From Sycon ciliatum (taxonomy: Eukaryota; Porifera; Calcarea; Leucosolenida; Sycettidae): a stretch of DNA of 64,000 nt. The position numbers were made by a program, and so were the translations under genes. Location: contig NC_088651.1 in the NCBI RefSeq assembly GCF_964019385.1, positions 7,609,329-7,673,328 on the forward strand, given 5' to 3'. The notes under the pieces are model-generated. The model was not told where the DNA came from, made no database searches, and was given only the letters and a program-made list of their open reading frames with translations. Positions 35,466 through 45,604 of this stretch are shown here, piece by piece. Positions within the stretch are counted from its first letter, which is position 1, and every line of letters begins with the position of its first letter.

Positions 35466-38400
35466 ATGGAGTCGGATCCTGGTATGCGTAGGAGCAGCCG
35501 TTCCACGATAGGTGTACCTCCTCAGCGATGGGGTTTCGAGACCGAAGCTGTCGAAGGTAATCGTGACCAGCAAGGAGCAGTACCGACGTCCGGCAATGGA
35601 AGTCGAGCTGTGAGTGCTCGATCGCGGACATCATCAGCCCAGCACAGTGGTAGCTCGCGACGAGCAGTGTTGGAAGCTGAGATTCGAGTCGCAAAGGCGC
35701 AGTTGGAACTGCGAGAATCTGAATTGGCAGCGGAAACTCTTGTAAGGACAAGTAGTGTTCGTTCGCCAGGCTCCGGGACTGGGAGGTCCCCGTCTCTCGG
35801 GATGCAACAACAAGTGTTTGCGGAGGCCGCAGAAGTGCTTGATGCAGGCGACGAGGCACCACAAGGAGAGCCACACAACTCTCAACCGGACGCAGTAGTC
35901 GTCGGACTGGTTGCAGGAGATGTCGGGGACGTAGCAGGACACGTCCAGGAGATAGAGTCGGACGCCGAAAGTCACCTCCGACGCGAGTTCCAGCTGAAGG
36001 AACTCAGGTACCAGCAGGAAATCGGCTACCTCGGCGAGCAGTTGAACGAGTGCCGAAAGGAGTCGAGAAGGGTGAAAGACCGTGCTCAATCGATCGTCCA
36101 GAAGCTGGAGGTCGCCGAAAGCAAGCTGGAGGTCGCCGAAAGCAAGCTTAGGGTCGCACAGCGGGAGAATCGAGACCTGTTGCAAACCAGCTACGAAAAG
36201 GAGAAGAGCATGTACAGTGAGCTGGAGCAAGCGCGGCACGAACTCGCGGAGCTGGAGCAAGCGCGGCACGAACTCGCGGAGATGGAGCGGCGCGTGCAGC
36301 ATGCACACAGCAAGGTATGTGACGAGTCCACAGCTGTAGTTGCATCACGTGTGAATTCTCCTCAATCCGTGAATAGTACAGACAGTCGTGATGGTGCCAA
36401 GTGTGTAACGCACGGGCTGTCTGCCTGTCAGATGAGTGGCAGTCACAGTCGAGTGGTCAGAGATGAGGCCAGCAGTCAAGTGCCCGTGCCAGCCAGCAGT
36501 GACTCTAGTAATGATTGTAGCAGTACAGCTGGCAATGCTGACTCAGACCAGTGTACTGGCCAGGGCACCATAGGCATCGCCAACATGGCACAGGAGTTTA
36601 TGGGTGCTTTGACAGCAGCACTACGGAGTAGTGGCAACAACACCACCACCAGCCACAGTACTACTCCTGACTCTGACACTGGCCTACACCAGCTAGCATC
36701 CCGACACAGCTCCATCAACACCAAGCTGCCCACGTTCTCTGGGAGACCTGAGGAATGGCCAACGTTCATCAGCACATACAGGAGCAGCACCAAGCAGTGC
36801 GGATTCAGCAATGCCGAGAACGTTCAACGCCTGCAAGCGTGCCTGAAGGGCAAAGCACGGGATGCGGTACAGCTGATGCTCTCCGTGCCCGACAATGTGG
36901 AGCAGGCCGTGCAGACGCTCGAGCAACGGTTTGGCAGACCGGAGCTCGTCGTCACTGAGCTGATCGAGCAAGCCAAATCACTCAAACCCGTGAGGGCAGA
37001 CGACCCCGACAGCTTGATCGGACTGGCAACGGCCATCAACAACATCGTGCTGACAATGAAGCTGCTCAACAGCCAGGGCCACCTGACCAACCCTGCATTG
37101 CACAACGAGTTGGTCACGAAGTTACCACCAGCTCAACGGATGCAATGGGGAGAGTATCTAAAGACGCAAGGGTTGACGACCGATCAGCTCGGACTCGACA
37201 CGTTCTCGTCCTGGCTGGGAGAGCGAGCTGAGGCTGCAGCGCTGGTGGCGCCAGCCAAGAGCCTTGCACAACCAGCGACAACGTACAAGCCTCGCGGGCA
37301 GACAGCACTGCACGCAGCCAGCTCATCTGCAAACGAGGCCAGGCGAGACAAACCAGTTCGGTCCTGCCGGAATTGCAACGGCAGCCACTGCATCACCTGG
37401 TGCCGAAGCTTCAAGGCACTGCCAGTGAAACAGCACCGGGAATTAGTATACGAATGGAAGCTATGCACCTGCTGCCTGAGGTCCGGGCACTGGAGGGCAG
37501 CGTGTCAGTCGGGAGGATGCGAACGTTGTCCAGCCAGGCACCACACTCTGCTCCACCAAGAGCGTACCCAGCGGACTAGTGGAGCACGAGGGGGCTCGAC
37601 GACTGACGGAACGAGTGGAGCACGAGAGAGCTCGAACACTGACGGAACACAGCCCCAGGCAGCGACCAACCATCAAACCAGTGCATCGATGGGAGATCAG
37701 ATTGCCTTCATGACTGTGCCAGTAGTGCTGGAGTATGAGGGTCGCCAACAGCGCGTCACCGCATTGCTGGACCCAGCCTCTACTACCAGCTTTCTGACGG
37801 ATGACGCTGCGAGTAAGCTTGGCATAGTCGGCAAGCCCCAGTCGCTCCAGACAACTGTTCTGGGCGGTAAGACAGTGACAGGACAACACCAGTGTGTTGA
37901 GGTCACTATGAGAAGTGTGGATGGCAACTACAGTGCGGACCTCGAGGTGTGGACCCAGCCACAGATTACCACCCACACAGCACCGGTCAACTGGGACAAG
38001 ATCAAATGCTGTTATGAGCACCTGAGAGATATTCCATTACCACCAACCAACACCCGCACTCCGGAGCTACTAGTAGGCCTGAATGTGCCGGGAGCACATA
38101 CTACACTGGAAGAAGTCGTTGGCAATGATGGTGACCCAATCGCTCGTCGCCTACCATTGGGCTGGGTGTGCTTTGGACCAGTAGTGACGCCCTCACAGTG
38201 CTCGATGACCACAGCCGTCACGCCAGCAGATGACATGACACCACAGCAGCGATTGGACGCTATTGTGGAGAAGTTCTGGTTGTGGGACGATGTTGGGACT
38301 GTGACACAGTCTACCCTCACCCAGGCAGAAATCGAAGCCGACCGTCTGGTACGTGAGATGACTACTCACGATGGTACTCGGATCGTCACTGGCATCCCAT

Positions 38401-41400
38401 GGACGAGTGACGGTGGTCGGCCGCAACTGACAAGCAACATCGCGACAGCCAAGAGCCGCTTATTCAACCTGGAGCGCTCGCTAGCTCGGCGCCCACCAGT
38501 ATACGACCAGTACCGTCAGCTTGTAGCTCAACATCTAGAGAAGGGTTACATCACGAGGTGCGATGCCGACGTTCTCACCGAGCCAGACCAGTGGTTCCTG
38601 CCCCATTTTCCAATAGTGCGGCAGGACAAGGAGACAACGAAAGTGCGTATGGTCTTTGACGCTGCAGCCACCCACGACGGCCAGTCACTGAATGACCATA
38701 TGTATGCTGGGCCGAAACTACAGCAAGACCTGGTGGAGGTCCTGCTAGGATTCTGTCAGGAACCTGTTGCACTCGTCGGCGACATCGCTGAGATGTTCCT
38801 GCAAGTCGGCCTCAAACCCGCAGATAGGCGGTATGTGAGATTCTTGTGGCGAGAGTCCCCACAATCTACCATGGAAGCGTTTGAATTCAACCGATTGGTA
38901 TTTGGCCTCAAGGCGTCGCCATATCTAGCCTGCCGTGCCGTCAAGGAGGTTGGAAGCAGATTTGGCTCTAACTACAATGACATGGCTCGTAGTGCTATCG
39001 ACCGGTCTCTGTACGTGGACGACCTGCTCAAGTCCTGTCCTACAACTGATAGCGCTATCACCACTCAGCGGGAAGTCCAGTCCCTCCTGCAACATGGTTC
39101 ATTCCACCTGCGCCAATGGCGGAGCAACGACCGCCAAGTGCTGGAGGCTATACCCAAGGCTGACCGTGCTACAGATTCGCTACTGCATCTCAGTAGCAAC
39201 GACAACCCGACCATCTCCAATCCAGTCAAGACACTCGGCGTAGCTTGGAATGCGAGAGATGATGTGTTCACCTTCGTTTACAAAGCAACATCACCGCAGC
39301 AACTCACGAAACGATCACTGTTGTCCAAGATGGCTACCATCTATGATCCACGAGGTCAGCTGTCACCCTTCACTATCCGTGCACGGCTGATGTTCCAAGA
39401 GCTATGTACGCAGCAGAAGGATTGGGACGCCGCACTGTCTGATGAACAGAGCTCTAAGTGGCAGCGGTGGTTTGCGGAATTACCATTGCTGGCAGAGATC
39501 AAGGCAGATCGATGTTTCAAGGATGCACATCGTCCTCCAGAGTCCGCGGCACTCTCAGTGCACGTCTTCACCGATGCGTCATCGCATGCAGTCGCTACAG
39601 CAGTATACGTGCGCTGCGAGTACCCTGATGGCTTCGTGAAAGTCACGCTCGCATTCGCCAAAGCCAAGACCGCGCCAATCAAGCCAACCACCATCCCGAA
39701 GCTCGAACTTCGTGGCGCAGCCCTGGGAGTACGTGCGAGTCAAGTCGTAGCTCGAGCGCTAGACATACCAGTAGAGAAGCATGTATACTGGACTGACTCA
39801 ACCAACGTTCTGTACTGGCTGCGCAGCAACGCCAAGAACTTCCGGAGCGACATTGCCACTCGTATTGTTGAGATCCAGAAGAGTACTACAGCCGATCAAT
39901 GGCGCCATGTGCCAGGCAAAGTCAATCCAGCCGACCTCGGCACCCGTGGCGAGCGCGCAGCCGACTTCATACGGAACGATACCTGGTGGAGAGGACCCCA
40001 GTTTCTGCAGTCGGCACCGGCAGAATGGCCGAAAACCAACCTCACTGTGCCAGCTCAGCTCCCCGGACAACTGAAGAAGAAGCCAGCCATCACGTTCGCC
40101 GTCGAACATGAACAGATCAGGCTAAGCCCATCTACGTACTCGTCCTGGTCGCGGCTAGTACGCATCACGGCATGGTGCTTGCGATTCCTAGGCAACCTGA
40201 GAGCAAGGATCACGAGGGAGCGAGCGGTTCCCACCAGCGCGGTAGTGGTACCATTGCAACAGACTGACGGGACGTCTGCAAAGAGTGCAGCCAGCAACTC
40301 CACAGAACAACACGCTACGGAGGAGTTGTCGCCGCAAGAACTGCAGAATGCGGAACTACACTGGGTTAGAGCGGCTCAAGTCGACACCTATGGAGGCACA
40401 ATCCAGCGAATTGCACTTGGAAAGACTCTGCCGGCATCCGACCCGCTACAACGGCTGAATCCGGTGTTGCTCACAATTGAAGGTGTTCCTATACTGACAC
40501 TGAGTGGACGACTAAAGGAATCGGCACATCTCTGCCGTGGTCTACAGCAGCCCATGTTGCTGCCACCAAACTATCGGGTGACACAGCTGTTGATCATGCA
40601 AGAGGATCAACAATGCCACCATTCTGCAGGGTCCCAACACCTACTGGCGAATCTCAGGCAGAGGTTCTGGATCGTGAACGGCCTTGCAGCTGTAAAACGC
40701 GCACGCCGAAGCTGTGTGAGGTGCCAGCGGATGAATGCTAATCCAGCAGAACAGCTGATGGGACCTGTGCCCAGTGTACGAACAACTCAGTCGTTCAAAC
40801 CCTTCAGCAATTGTGGAGTCGACTTCGCGGGCCCATTTCTCACGAAACAAGGCCGCAGTCGGGCACAGCAGAAACGCTATCTGTGCGTCTTCACTTGTGT
40901 GGAGACCCGGGCCTGTCACCTAGAGATGGCGACATCGTTGAACGCAGACAGCTTCTTGATGGCGTTCTCTAGATTCGTAAAGCGTCGGGGAAATCCATCC
41001 GTCATGATATCCGACAACGGCACCAATTTCGTTGCCGCTGAGAGAGAGCTTCGTGAAGCTGCCGAGCAGATTGATAGGCAGAAGGTAGAACGTCGGTCCG
41101 CCGATGATGGTATCAAATGGCGTTTCAATCCACCACGTTCTCCCCACTTTGGCGGTATCTTCGAAGCAGTAGTGAAAGCAGCAAAGCGTGCACTCACTCA
41201 TGTGCTGGGCAAGGCCAGCTTGACTGATGAGGAGCTCGTCACTGCCTTCACCGAGGTTGAGAATATCCTGAATTCCCGTCCTCTCACACAGCTCAGCACT
41301 GACCCGCAGGATGCCGATGTGCTGACCCCGAATCATTTCCTCGTTGGCCGCATAGTGCAACCACTTGATTTGGAGATGGAAGTGAATGCCTCTGACGGCG

Positions 41401-41711
41401 TCCACCCGCGGAAGCGTTGGCAAGTAGTACAGCAGCATGTGTGTCATGTATGGACCCGCTGGATGAAGGAACTGGTTCCGCTATTGAACCTCAGGAAGAA
41501 ATGGAGAGCAGAGAGAAGAGAGCTGCAGAAAGGCGACTTGGTGCTGTGCCCAAGTCCGGATGTGACACGTGGCCAGTGGCCACTAGGCAGAGTCGTAGGA
41601 ACCCATCCAGGAGCCGATGGTCATGTAAGGGTAGTGGACGTGAAGATCGCCGACAAGATCAAGCGCCGGAGTGTTCACCAGCTTGTTCCATTGTGTGCAG
41701 ATAGTGGCTGA
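35466..41711 (+). CDS. BEL/Pao gag-pol polyprotein (Gag, protease, RT, RNase H, integrase)
   Basis: One uninterrupted frame of 2081 residues from the first ATG after the primer-binding site; the frame is open further upstream, but that part lies in the LTR. Domains in order: a heptad-rich coiled coil (about 168-280, with a duplicated EQARHELAE segment); a DUF1759-type Gag region (about 415-565, LPTFSGRPEEW); three zinc knuckles (about 634-696: CRNCNGSHCITWC, CTCCLRSGHWRAAC, CERCPARHHTLLH); a retropepsin-like domain with LLDPAST (Asp769); reverse transcriptase (about 1040-1300, YVDD at 1183-1186); RNase H (Asp1370, Glu1414, Asp1444, Asp1490); an integrase HHCC zinc module (about 1715-1755); a catalytic triad Asp1786/Asp1850/Glu1900; and a C-terminal DUF5641-type module (about 1980-2078, GQWPLGRV). 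It copies element RNA into DNA in cytoplasmic particles and inserts it into chromosomes. Every catalytic residue is present except the usual protease Gly (DPAS instead of D(S/T)GS). The length and fused layout fit BEL/Pao elements. Confidence 0.96.
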   Translation: MESDPGMRRSSRSTIGVPPQRWGFETEAVEGNRDQQGAVPTSGNGSRAVSARSRTSSAQHSGSSRRAVLEAEIRVAKAQLELRESELAAETLVRTSSVRSPGSGTGRSPSLGMQQQVFAEAAEVLDAGDEAPQGEPHNSQPDAVVVGLVAGDVGDVAGHVQEIESDAESHLRREFQLKELRYQQEIGYLGEQLNECRKESRRVKDRAQSIVQKLEVAESKLEVAESKLRVAQRENRDLLQTSYEKEKSMYSELEQARHELAELEQARHELAEMERRVQHAHSKVCDESTAVVASRVNSPQSVNSTDSRDGAKCVTHGLSACQMSGSHSRVVRDEASSQVPVPASSDSSNDCSSTAGNADSDQCTGQGTIGIANMAQEFMGALTAALRSSGNNTTTSHSTTPDSDTGLHQLASRHSSINTKLPTFSGRPEEWPTFISTYRSSTKQCGFSNAENVQRLQACLKGKARDAVQLMLSVPDNVEQAVQTLEQRFGRPELVVTELIEQAKSLKPVRADDPDSLIGLATAINNIVLTMKLLNSQGHLTNPALHNELVTKLPPAQRMQWGEYLKTQGLTTDQLGLDTFSSWLGERAEAAALVAPAKSLAQPATTYKPRGQTALHAASSSANEARRDKPVRSCRNCNGSHCITWCRSFKALPVKQHRELVYEWKLCTCCLRSGHWRAACQSGGCERCPARHHTLLHQERTQRTSGARGGSTTDGTSGARESSNTDGTQPQAATNHQTSASMGDQIAFMTVPVVLEYEGRQQRVTALLDPASTTSFLTDDAASKLGIVGKPQSLQTTVLGGKTVTGQHQCVEVTMRSVDGNYSADLEVWTQPQITTHTAPVNWDKIKCCYEHLRDIPLPPTNTRTPELLVGLNVPGAHTTLEEVVGNDGDPIARRLPLGWVCFGPVVTPSQCSMTTAVTPADDMTPQQRLDAIVEKFWLWDDVGTVTQSTLTQAEIEADRLVREMTTHDGTRIVTGIPWTSDGGRPQLTSNIATAKSRLFNLERSLARRPPVYDQYRQLVAQHLEKGYITRCDADVLTEPDQWFLPHFPIVRQDKETTKVRMVFDAAATHDGQSLNDHMYAGPKLQQDLVEVLLGFCQEPVALVGDIAEMFLQVGLKPADRRYVRFLWRESPQSTMEAFEFNRLVFGLKASPYLACRAVKEVGSRFGSNYNDMARSAIDRSLYVDDLLKSCPTTDSAITTQREVQSLLQHGSFHLRQWRSNDRQVLEAIPKADRATDSLLHLSSNDNPTISNPVKTLGVAWNARDDVFTFVYKATSPQQLTKRSLLSKMATIYDPRGQLSPFTIRARLMFQELCTQQKDWDAALSDEQSSKWQRWFAELPLLAEIKADRCFKDAHRPPESAALSVHVFTDASSHAVATAVYVRCEYPDGFVKVTLAFAKAKTAPIKPTTIPKLELRGAALGVRASQVVARALDIPVEKHVYWTDSTNVLYWLRSNAKNFRSDIATRIVEIQKSTTADQWRHVPGKVNPADLGTRGERAADFIRNDTWWRGPQFLQSAPAEWPKTNLTVPAQLPGQLKKKPAITFAVEHEQIRLSPSTYSSWSRLVRITAWCLRFLGNLRARITRERAVPTSAVVVPLQQTDGTSAKSAASNSTEQHATEELSPQELQNAELHWVRAAQVDTYGGTIQRIALGKTLPASDPLQRLNPVLLTIEGVPILTLSGRLKESAHLCRGLQQPMLLPPNYRVTQLLIMQEDQQCHHSAGSQHLLANLRQRFWIVNGLAAVKRARRSCVRCQRMNANPAEQLMGPVPSVRTTQSFKPFSNCGVDFAGPFLTKQGRSRAQQKRYLCVFTCVETRACHLEMATSLNADSFLMAFSRFVKRRGNPSVMISDNGTNFVAAERELREAAEQIDRQKVERRSADDGIKWRFNPPRSPHFGGIFEAVVKAAKRALTHVLGKASLTDEELVTAFTEVENILNSRPLTQLSTDPQDADVLTPNHFLVGRIVQPLDLEMEVNASDGVHPRKRWQVVQQHVCHVWTRWMKELVPLLNLRKKWRAERRELQKGDLVLCPSPDVTRGQWPLGRVVGTHPGADGHVRVVDVKIADKIKRRSVHQLVPLCADSG

Positions 41712-41845
41712 GGAATTCAGTGCCTTAGCCCACCGTAGTGACAGTAGCAGCATAGAATGGACCTGCATATTTCCTTTTAGTTCTTTGTCTTTTCATGTTC
41801 TATCGTTACTGTTTGGTATCACACTCAGTCTTATACCCTTCGTTT

Positions 41846-41858
41846 GAGAGGGGGATTA
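41846..41858 (+). other. Polypurine tract of the BEL/Pao element
   Basis: GAGAGGGGGA followed by tta lies immediately before the 3' LTR (TGTTCCG at 41859). This is the expected plus-strand priming site. The 134 bp between the stop codon and this tract hold no other feature. Confidence 0.85.
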
Positions 41859-42013
41859 TGTTCCGTCGCATTTCATATATTGCTAGATTATCTGGTTTCT
41901 GTGTGTGAGCCGACAATAGGCGGTTGTGCGATGACAGTCTGGTTCTTTTCATTACCTTCGTAATCTGTGTCACGCTCACTTGGTTGCGGTTTCATTCATG
42001 TCTGTCATGCTAG
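41859..42013 (+). repeat. 3' LTR of the BEL/Pao element, first part
   Basis: 155 bp matching 34941-35095, ending in CTAG where the gypsy element inserted. Two substitutions distinguish it from the 5' LTR (tgctagatta against tgctaaacta). Confidence 0.95.
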
Positions 42014-42614
42014 TGTCGTATCCGGACGGCCCGGGGTTTGACCCCAAGGCTGCGGTCGTCGACATGAACTAACTTACTAATAAACCTTCACATTACAAGG
42101 CCGTACAGTGGTGGCCACTTGGAGAGAGTCCACCAACAGAATTACTCTTACGCACGCACGCACATATACCTAGACATACTCTCACACACACACTCAGGCA
42201 TATACAGACACGTACACTCACACCAGCGTTCAGGTTGACTCACATCTTCAAAAGGAGCTAACTTGGTTCAAGAGACGATATGAGAGCACAAGGCAAGACA
42301 GACGAAAGCCGAAGCTTCCGCCTGAAGGCGGAAGGCAAGAGAGAGAGAGAAAAGCAAGGAGATGGCAATATGATCTAGTTGCGGCCATGGAAATCCATGG
42401 CCACGAGATTGCTGGTCCCGCATGCAATAGCGTATCACCGTAATAAATATGCGTACGAACTGTCGCATAAAGAGCGGGAGCCATGTGGGGAAATATAAAA
42501 TATAGACGATTATGAACCCGTTTACGGGAGATAGATAAATAATAAAACAACTAAATAAGGCATACTTGTCCCGTAGAGGCCTAAAAGGCACGTGCCAATC
42601 GTATGGATACGACA
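42014..42614 (-). repeat. Gypsy LTR, left copy (3' LTR in element sense)
   Basis: 601 bp, identical by eye to 46603-47203. It contains inverted repeats ttccgcc-tgaa-ggcggaa and ggccatgga-aa-tccatggcc, a CA-rich segment and, on the minus strand, an A/T-rich tatattttatattt stretch that could serve as a TATA element. The 100-residue open frames inside it are present in both LTRs and look non-coding. Confidence 0.96.
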
Positions 42615-42625
42615 TATCCCCCCGC
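42615..42625 (-). other. Polypurine tract of the gypsy element
   Basis: The minus strand reads GCGGGGGGATA directly before the LTR tip TGTCGTATCC. This is the expected plus-strand primer. Confidence 0.8.
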
Positions 42626-42802
42626 TTACACGGAAAAGAACACGTCCTCGTGTTATAAGTAACGTAATAAATTAGACTAAGATTATGGCTAACAATTTAA
42701 CTAAACGAGTGCAGGTCAAAATTGGAGTTCCGATCAAAAAAACTGTTCAAAGACTAGCTGTAATATTGGCCACAACCAATCCAGTCAATACCACTGAAAT
42801 CC

Positions 42803-43291
42803 TTACTCGTGCCAGACGGGACTCCCAAACAGCTGAGGTGGATGGCGGGAACGCGGGGTTCGCCTTTCCATCACGCCAACTGGCGGAGCACTGTCGAATA
42901 CCCGAGCGGTGTCCTCCTCGTCTCGGGCGGCGGCATCAGTGGCATCAGGCTGGTAGGACGGAGTCAGGGTGGATGCCATGGGCTGCGGTGGGTCCGACTC
43001 ATCTTGTTCGTGAACCTCCTGCAGCCGACTCGGTCGATGATGACAACCTTTCAGCCGGTTGACGTGCACTATCAGCCGACGTGCCGTGGGCTCGGACAGC
43101 TTGATGCGGTAGGTGACGGCGGAGAGCTTCTCCTCGACTAGGTATGGTCCGTGCCACAGTCTAGAAAACTTGGCGGTTGTACCCGTCGGAATGGCCGGCA
43201 CCAGAAGCCACACTGCATCACCAGCTGCAAACGTCACGGCCTTAGCGTTACGATCACGGATATGCGCTTGATAGCGGTGCACGTTGCCCAA
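42803..43291 (-). pseudogene. Gypsy integrase C-terminal region with GPY/F module (frameshifted)
   Basis: This 162-residue frame holds FSRLWHGPYLVEEK followed by a VTYRIK segment, the GPY/F module found at the C-terminus of gypsy integrases, preceded by a chromatin-proximal GDAVWLLVP box. It follows the integrase core but in another frame, so a frameshift or small deletion lies between about 43291 and 43360. The tail after about residue 75 is proline- and acid-rich and does not match anything I recognise; it ends at a stop at 42803, about 190 bp before the polypurine tract. Confidence 0.85.
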
Positions 43292-44876
43292 GTGCTCCCG
43301 AACCTGCGCATGAGCGTCCTCCAGGCGTCAGGCGGAGAGCACTCACGAATTCCGGCTGGGACGCTACTGCGGATGCTGCTCCTGGCGGTAATCCAAATGC
43401 CAAGTCTTGAGGTAGGCATAGCTCCCGACCAAAGAGCAGATAGCTTGGACTGTAGCCGGTACTAGTCTGCGGCGTCGAGCGGTATCCCATCAAGAAGGCT
43501 GGCAACTTGATGTCCCAATCTCGATGATTCCGGCAGACATAGTGCGCCAGGCCACGCTCAAGCGTCTGGTTGAATCTCTCAACCAGACCGTCACTCTGTG
43601 GATGGTACGCAGTTGTCCTGGTCTTATCTATGCCAAGCAGAAAGCAAACACTGCGAAACAGAGAGCCATCAAAGTTTTTGCCCTGATCGGTATGCAACCG
43701 ATCAGGAGCACCAAAACGTGACACAAACTCATTAACAAACACCAAAGCAATAGTGGAAGCATCCATTCTCGAAAGCGGAAAAGCTTCCACCCATTTAGTG
43801 AAATAGTCAACTACAACCAAAATATGGCGGTTCCCTTCCGCTGTCTCCGGCAAATTGGGGATCAAATCCATAGCTACTCGCTCAAAAGGATACCCCGTCC
43901 AGGAAGACTGCATTGGAGCGCCAGACCCTCTGCCAACGGAACGCTTCAACTGGCTACAGGAAGAACAACTTGCAACCCAATCCAAGACACCTTTCTTCAT
44001 GCCTACCCAGTGAAATTGTTGCATCAGTTTCTTCTGCAGGCGTGTAGAACCCGTATGTCCCCCCTGGTCATGATACTCTTGCAAAACCAATGAACGTAAA
44101 TGCCGGGGAACAACAACTTGCAAGATAGACGGCTTACCGGGGCAAGGGTCCTCCCAACGACGGCACAACACCCCCTCATGATGAACCAGCATTTCATGAT
44201 TTTTCCACAAAATACGTACCTCAGGACTGCTACCCATCATGTCCTGTGGGCAAGGCGGAGAGTCCATACCTAGCCAGGACACTACTTGGGCGAGATCTCG
44301 GTCCTTCTCCTGTTCCGTTTCCCATCTTGACCACGGCCAGTTGAAACGGCGGATGAGGGGTGTGGGGATGTTGCCAACGTCGTTGTTCACGGCCCCTACG
44401 AACAGCGTCGCCGAAGCGTCAGGGCGGCGTGACAATGCATCAGCGTTAGCGTGCGATCGACCTGCCCTGTACGATATGGTGAACTCAAATTCAGACAAAA
44501 ATTCCAGCCAGCGAGCCACAATCGCCGGTGGATTTTTGAAATTAGCCAAGTGTTCTAGAGAACGATGATCAGTACGAATCACAAATTGTTTACCAAGCAG
44601 GTAGCAACGAAAATGTCGCACAGCCCATACCAAACCCAACAATTCCTTTTTCGTGGATGCGTACCGTGTTTCTGTATCGGCCAGAAGTCGACTAGCATAC
44701 GCTATCGGCCGTTCCAGACCTTCCTGAACCTGAGACAGCACTGCTCCTAACCCTAGTCTACTAGCATCTACGTCTACCAGAAATGGTGATGCATCTTGAC
44801 CAAACCTGGGGTAGGCTAGTACTGGGGCGGTCGTCAACACTGTCTTCAGATTCAGGAAAGCGGTTTCACAGTCCAC
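43254..44876 (-). pseudogene. Gypsy pol fragment: RNase H and integrase core
   Basis: A 540-residue frame without its own N-terminus. RNase H residues Asp37, Glu78, Asp103 and Asp146 are visible (VDAS, KKELLGL, RTDHRSLEHL, HANADALSR). The integrase zinc module is His269/His274/Cys304/Cys307, and the core triad is Asp337/Asp397/Glu433, with the canonical 35 residues between the last two (HTDQG, LVERFNQTL). The first residues overlap the RT fragment's end in another frame, so a one-base-type frameshift separates them near 44876. Homology ends around residue 510; the rest of the frame is out-of-frame readthrough. All catalytic residues of these two enzymes are conserved, so this part decayed little. 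Confidence 0.92.
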
Positions 44877-45157
44877 AAAAACACTTGGCCAGTTTTCGTC
44901 AGGCTGTACAAGGGGCGGGCAATGGTGGCAAAATCCTGGGCAAACCGCCTATAATACCCACAGAATCCCAAGAAACCACGCACTTCACCAACTGCTTCAG
45001 GGGTAGGCCAGTTTCTGACTTTCTCGATCTTACCTGGATCGGTCCTAACCCCCTCCCGGGTAACAATGTGGCCCAGGAACTCAACACTGGTGCGGAACAA
45101 GAAACACTTACTGGGCTTCAACCGTAAATCTGCCTTCAAGAGGCGATCAAAGACCAA
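44852..45157 (-). pseudogene. Gypsy reverse-transcriptase C-terminal fragment (palm missing)
   Basis: About 100 residues match the end of the RT domain: LRLKPSKCFLF, VEFLGHIVT, GVRTDPGKIEKVRNWPTP, RGFLGFCGYYRRF. The fingers and palm, including YxDD, are absent: the protease fragment ends at an in-frame stop immediately upstream and no palm motif occurs in any frame between here and the right LTR. A deletion of roughly 200-250 codons therefore joined protease to the RT thumb. The fragment cannot polymerise DNA. Confidence 0.9.
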
Positions 45158-45604
45158 CTATGTCACTTTAGATTTCAGTTGCAACACTCCATAATCCGAA
45201 CCCACAGTACTGATTGAGGCGGGGGAGGTAGAGAAGAACATTCGCCCTTGTCCCGAAGAAATTGTGCAAGGAATGTGGGATAATACGTCCCGGCCAACAA
45301 TACAATCACGCGGCAACCCCTTAACAATTCTTACCCGGTGCCAACAGGTTGCATCTCCGAGTTCCAACTGAACAAATGCTGACGCCACAGCTTCTAGTGG
45401 TTGCCCGTTGGCGCCAATTAACTTCGGGCCTTGGTCAGAGGTTTCCTTTTCCAGCTCCTTAGGTAGGCGGTCGGCAAAATCCTCTGACAACAATGTAGCG
45501 GCGGATCTTGTATCAATCACAGCGTCCACTGGACATCCATTCACCGCTCCAGGCACCAACATGTCCGCACACTCACTCGCATGTTCAAAGAAGACAGAAC
45601 ACAT
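45158..45604 (-). pseudogene. Gypsy aspartic protease fragment with altered active site
   Basis: The 148-residue frame contains CPVDAVIDTRSAATLLS and, later, a GLPRDCIVGRDVLSH segment, which match the retropepsin fold of gypsy elements (catalytic Asp-Thr-Gly-Ser/Ala and hydrophobic-Gly-x-Asp). The catalytic Gly is replaced by Arg (DTR), which should abolish activity. The frame ends at a TAG three bases from the RT fragment, in the same frame. Confidence 0.82.

Noticed and set aside
35260..41447. Minus-strand frames of up to about 220 codons opposite the BEL polyprotein
   Set aside because: Shadows of a GC-rich coding frame; none carries a domain.
41712..41858. An env gene downstream of BEL pol
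   Set aside because: Only 147 bp separate the pol stop from the 3' LTR and they contain the polypurine tract.
42248..42550. 100-residue frame identical in both gypsy LTRs (also 46837-47139)
   Set aside because: Identity reflects the duplicated LTR; no recognisable product and no reason to expect a coding LTR.
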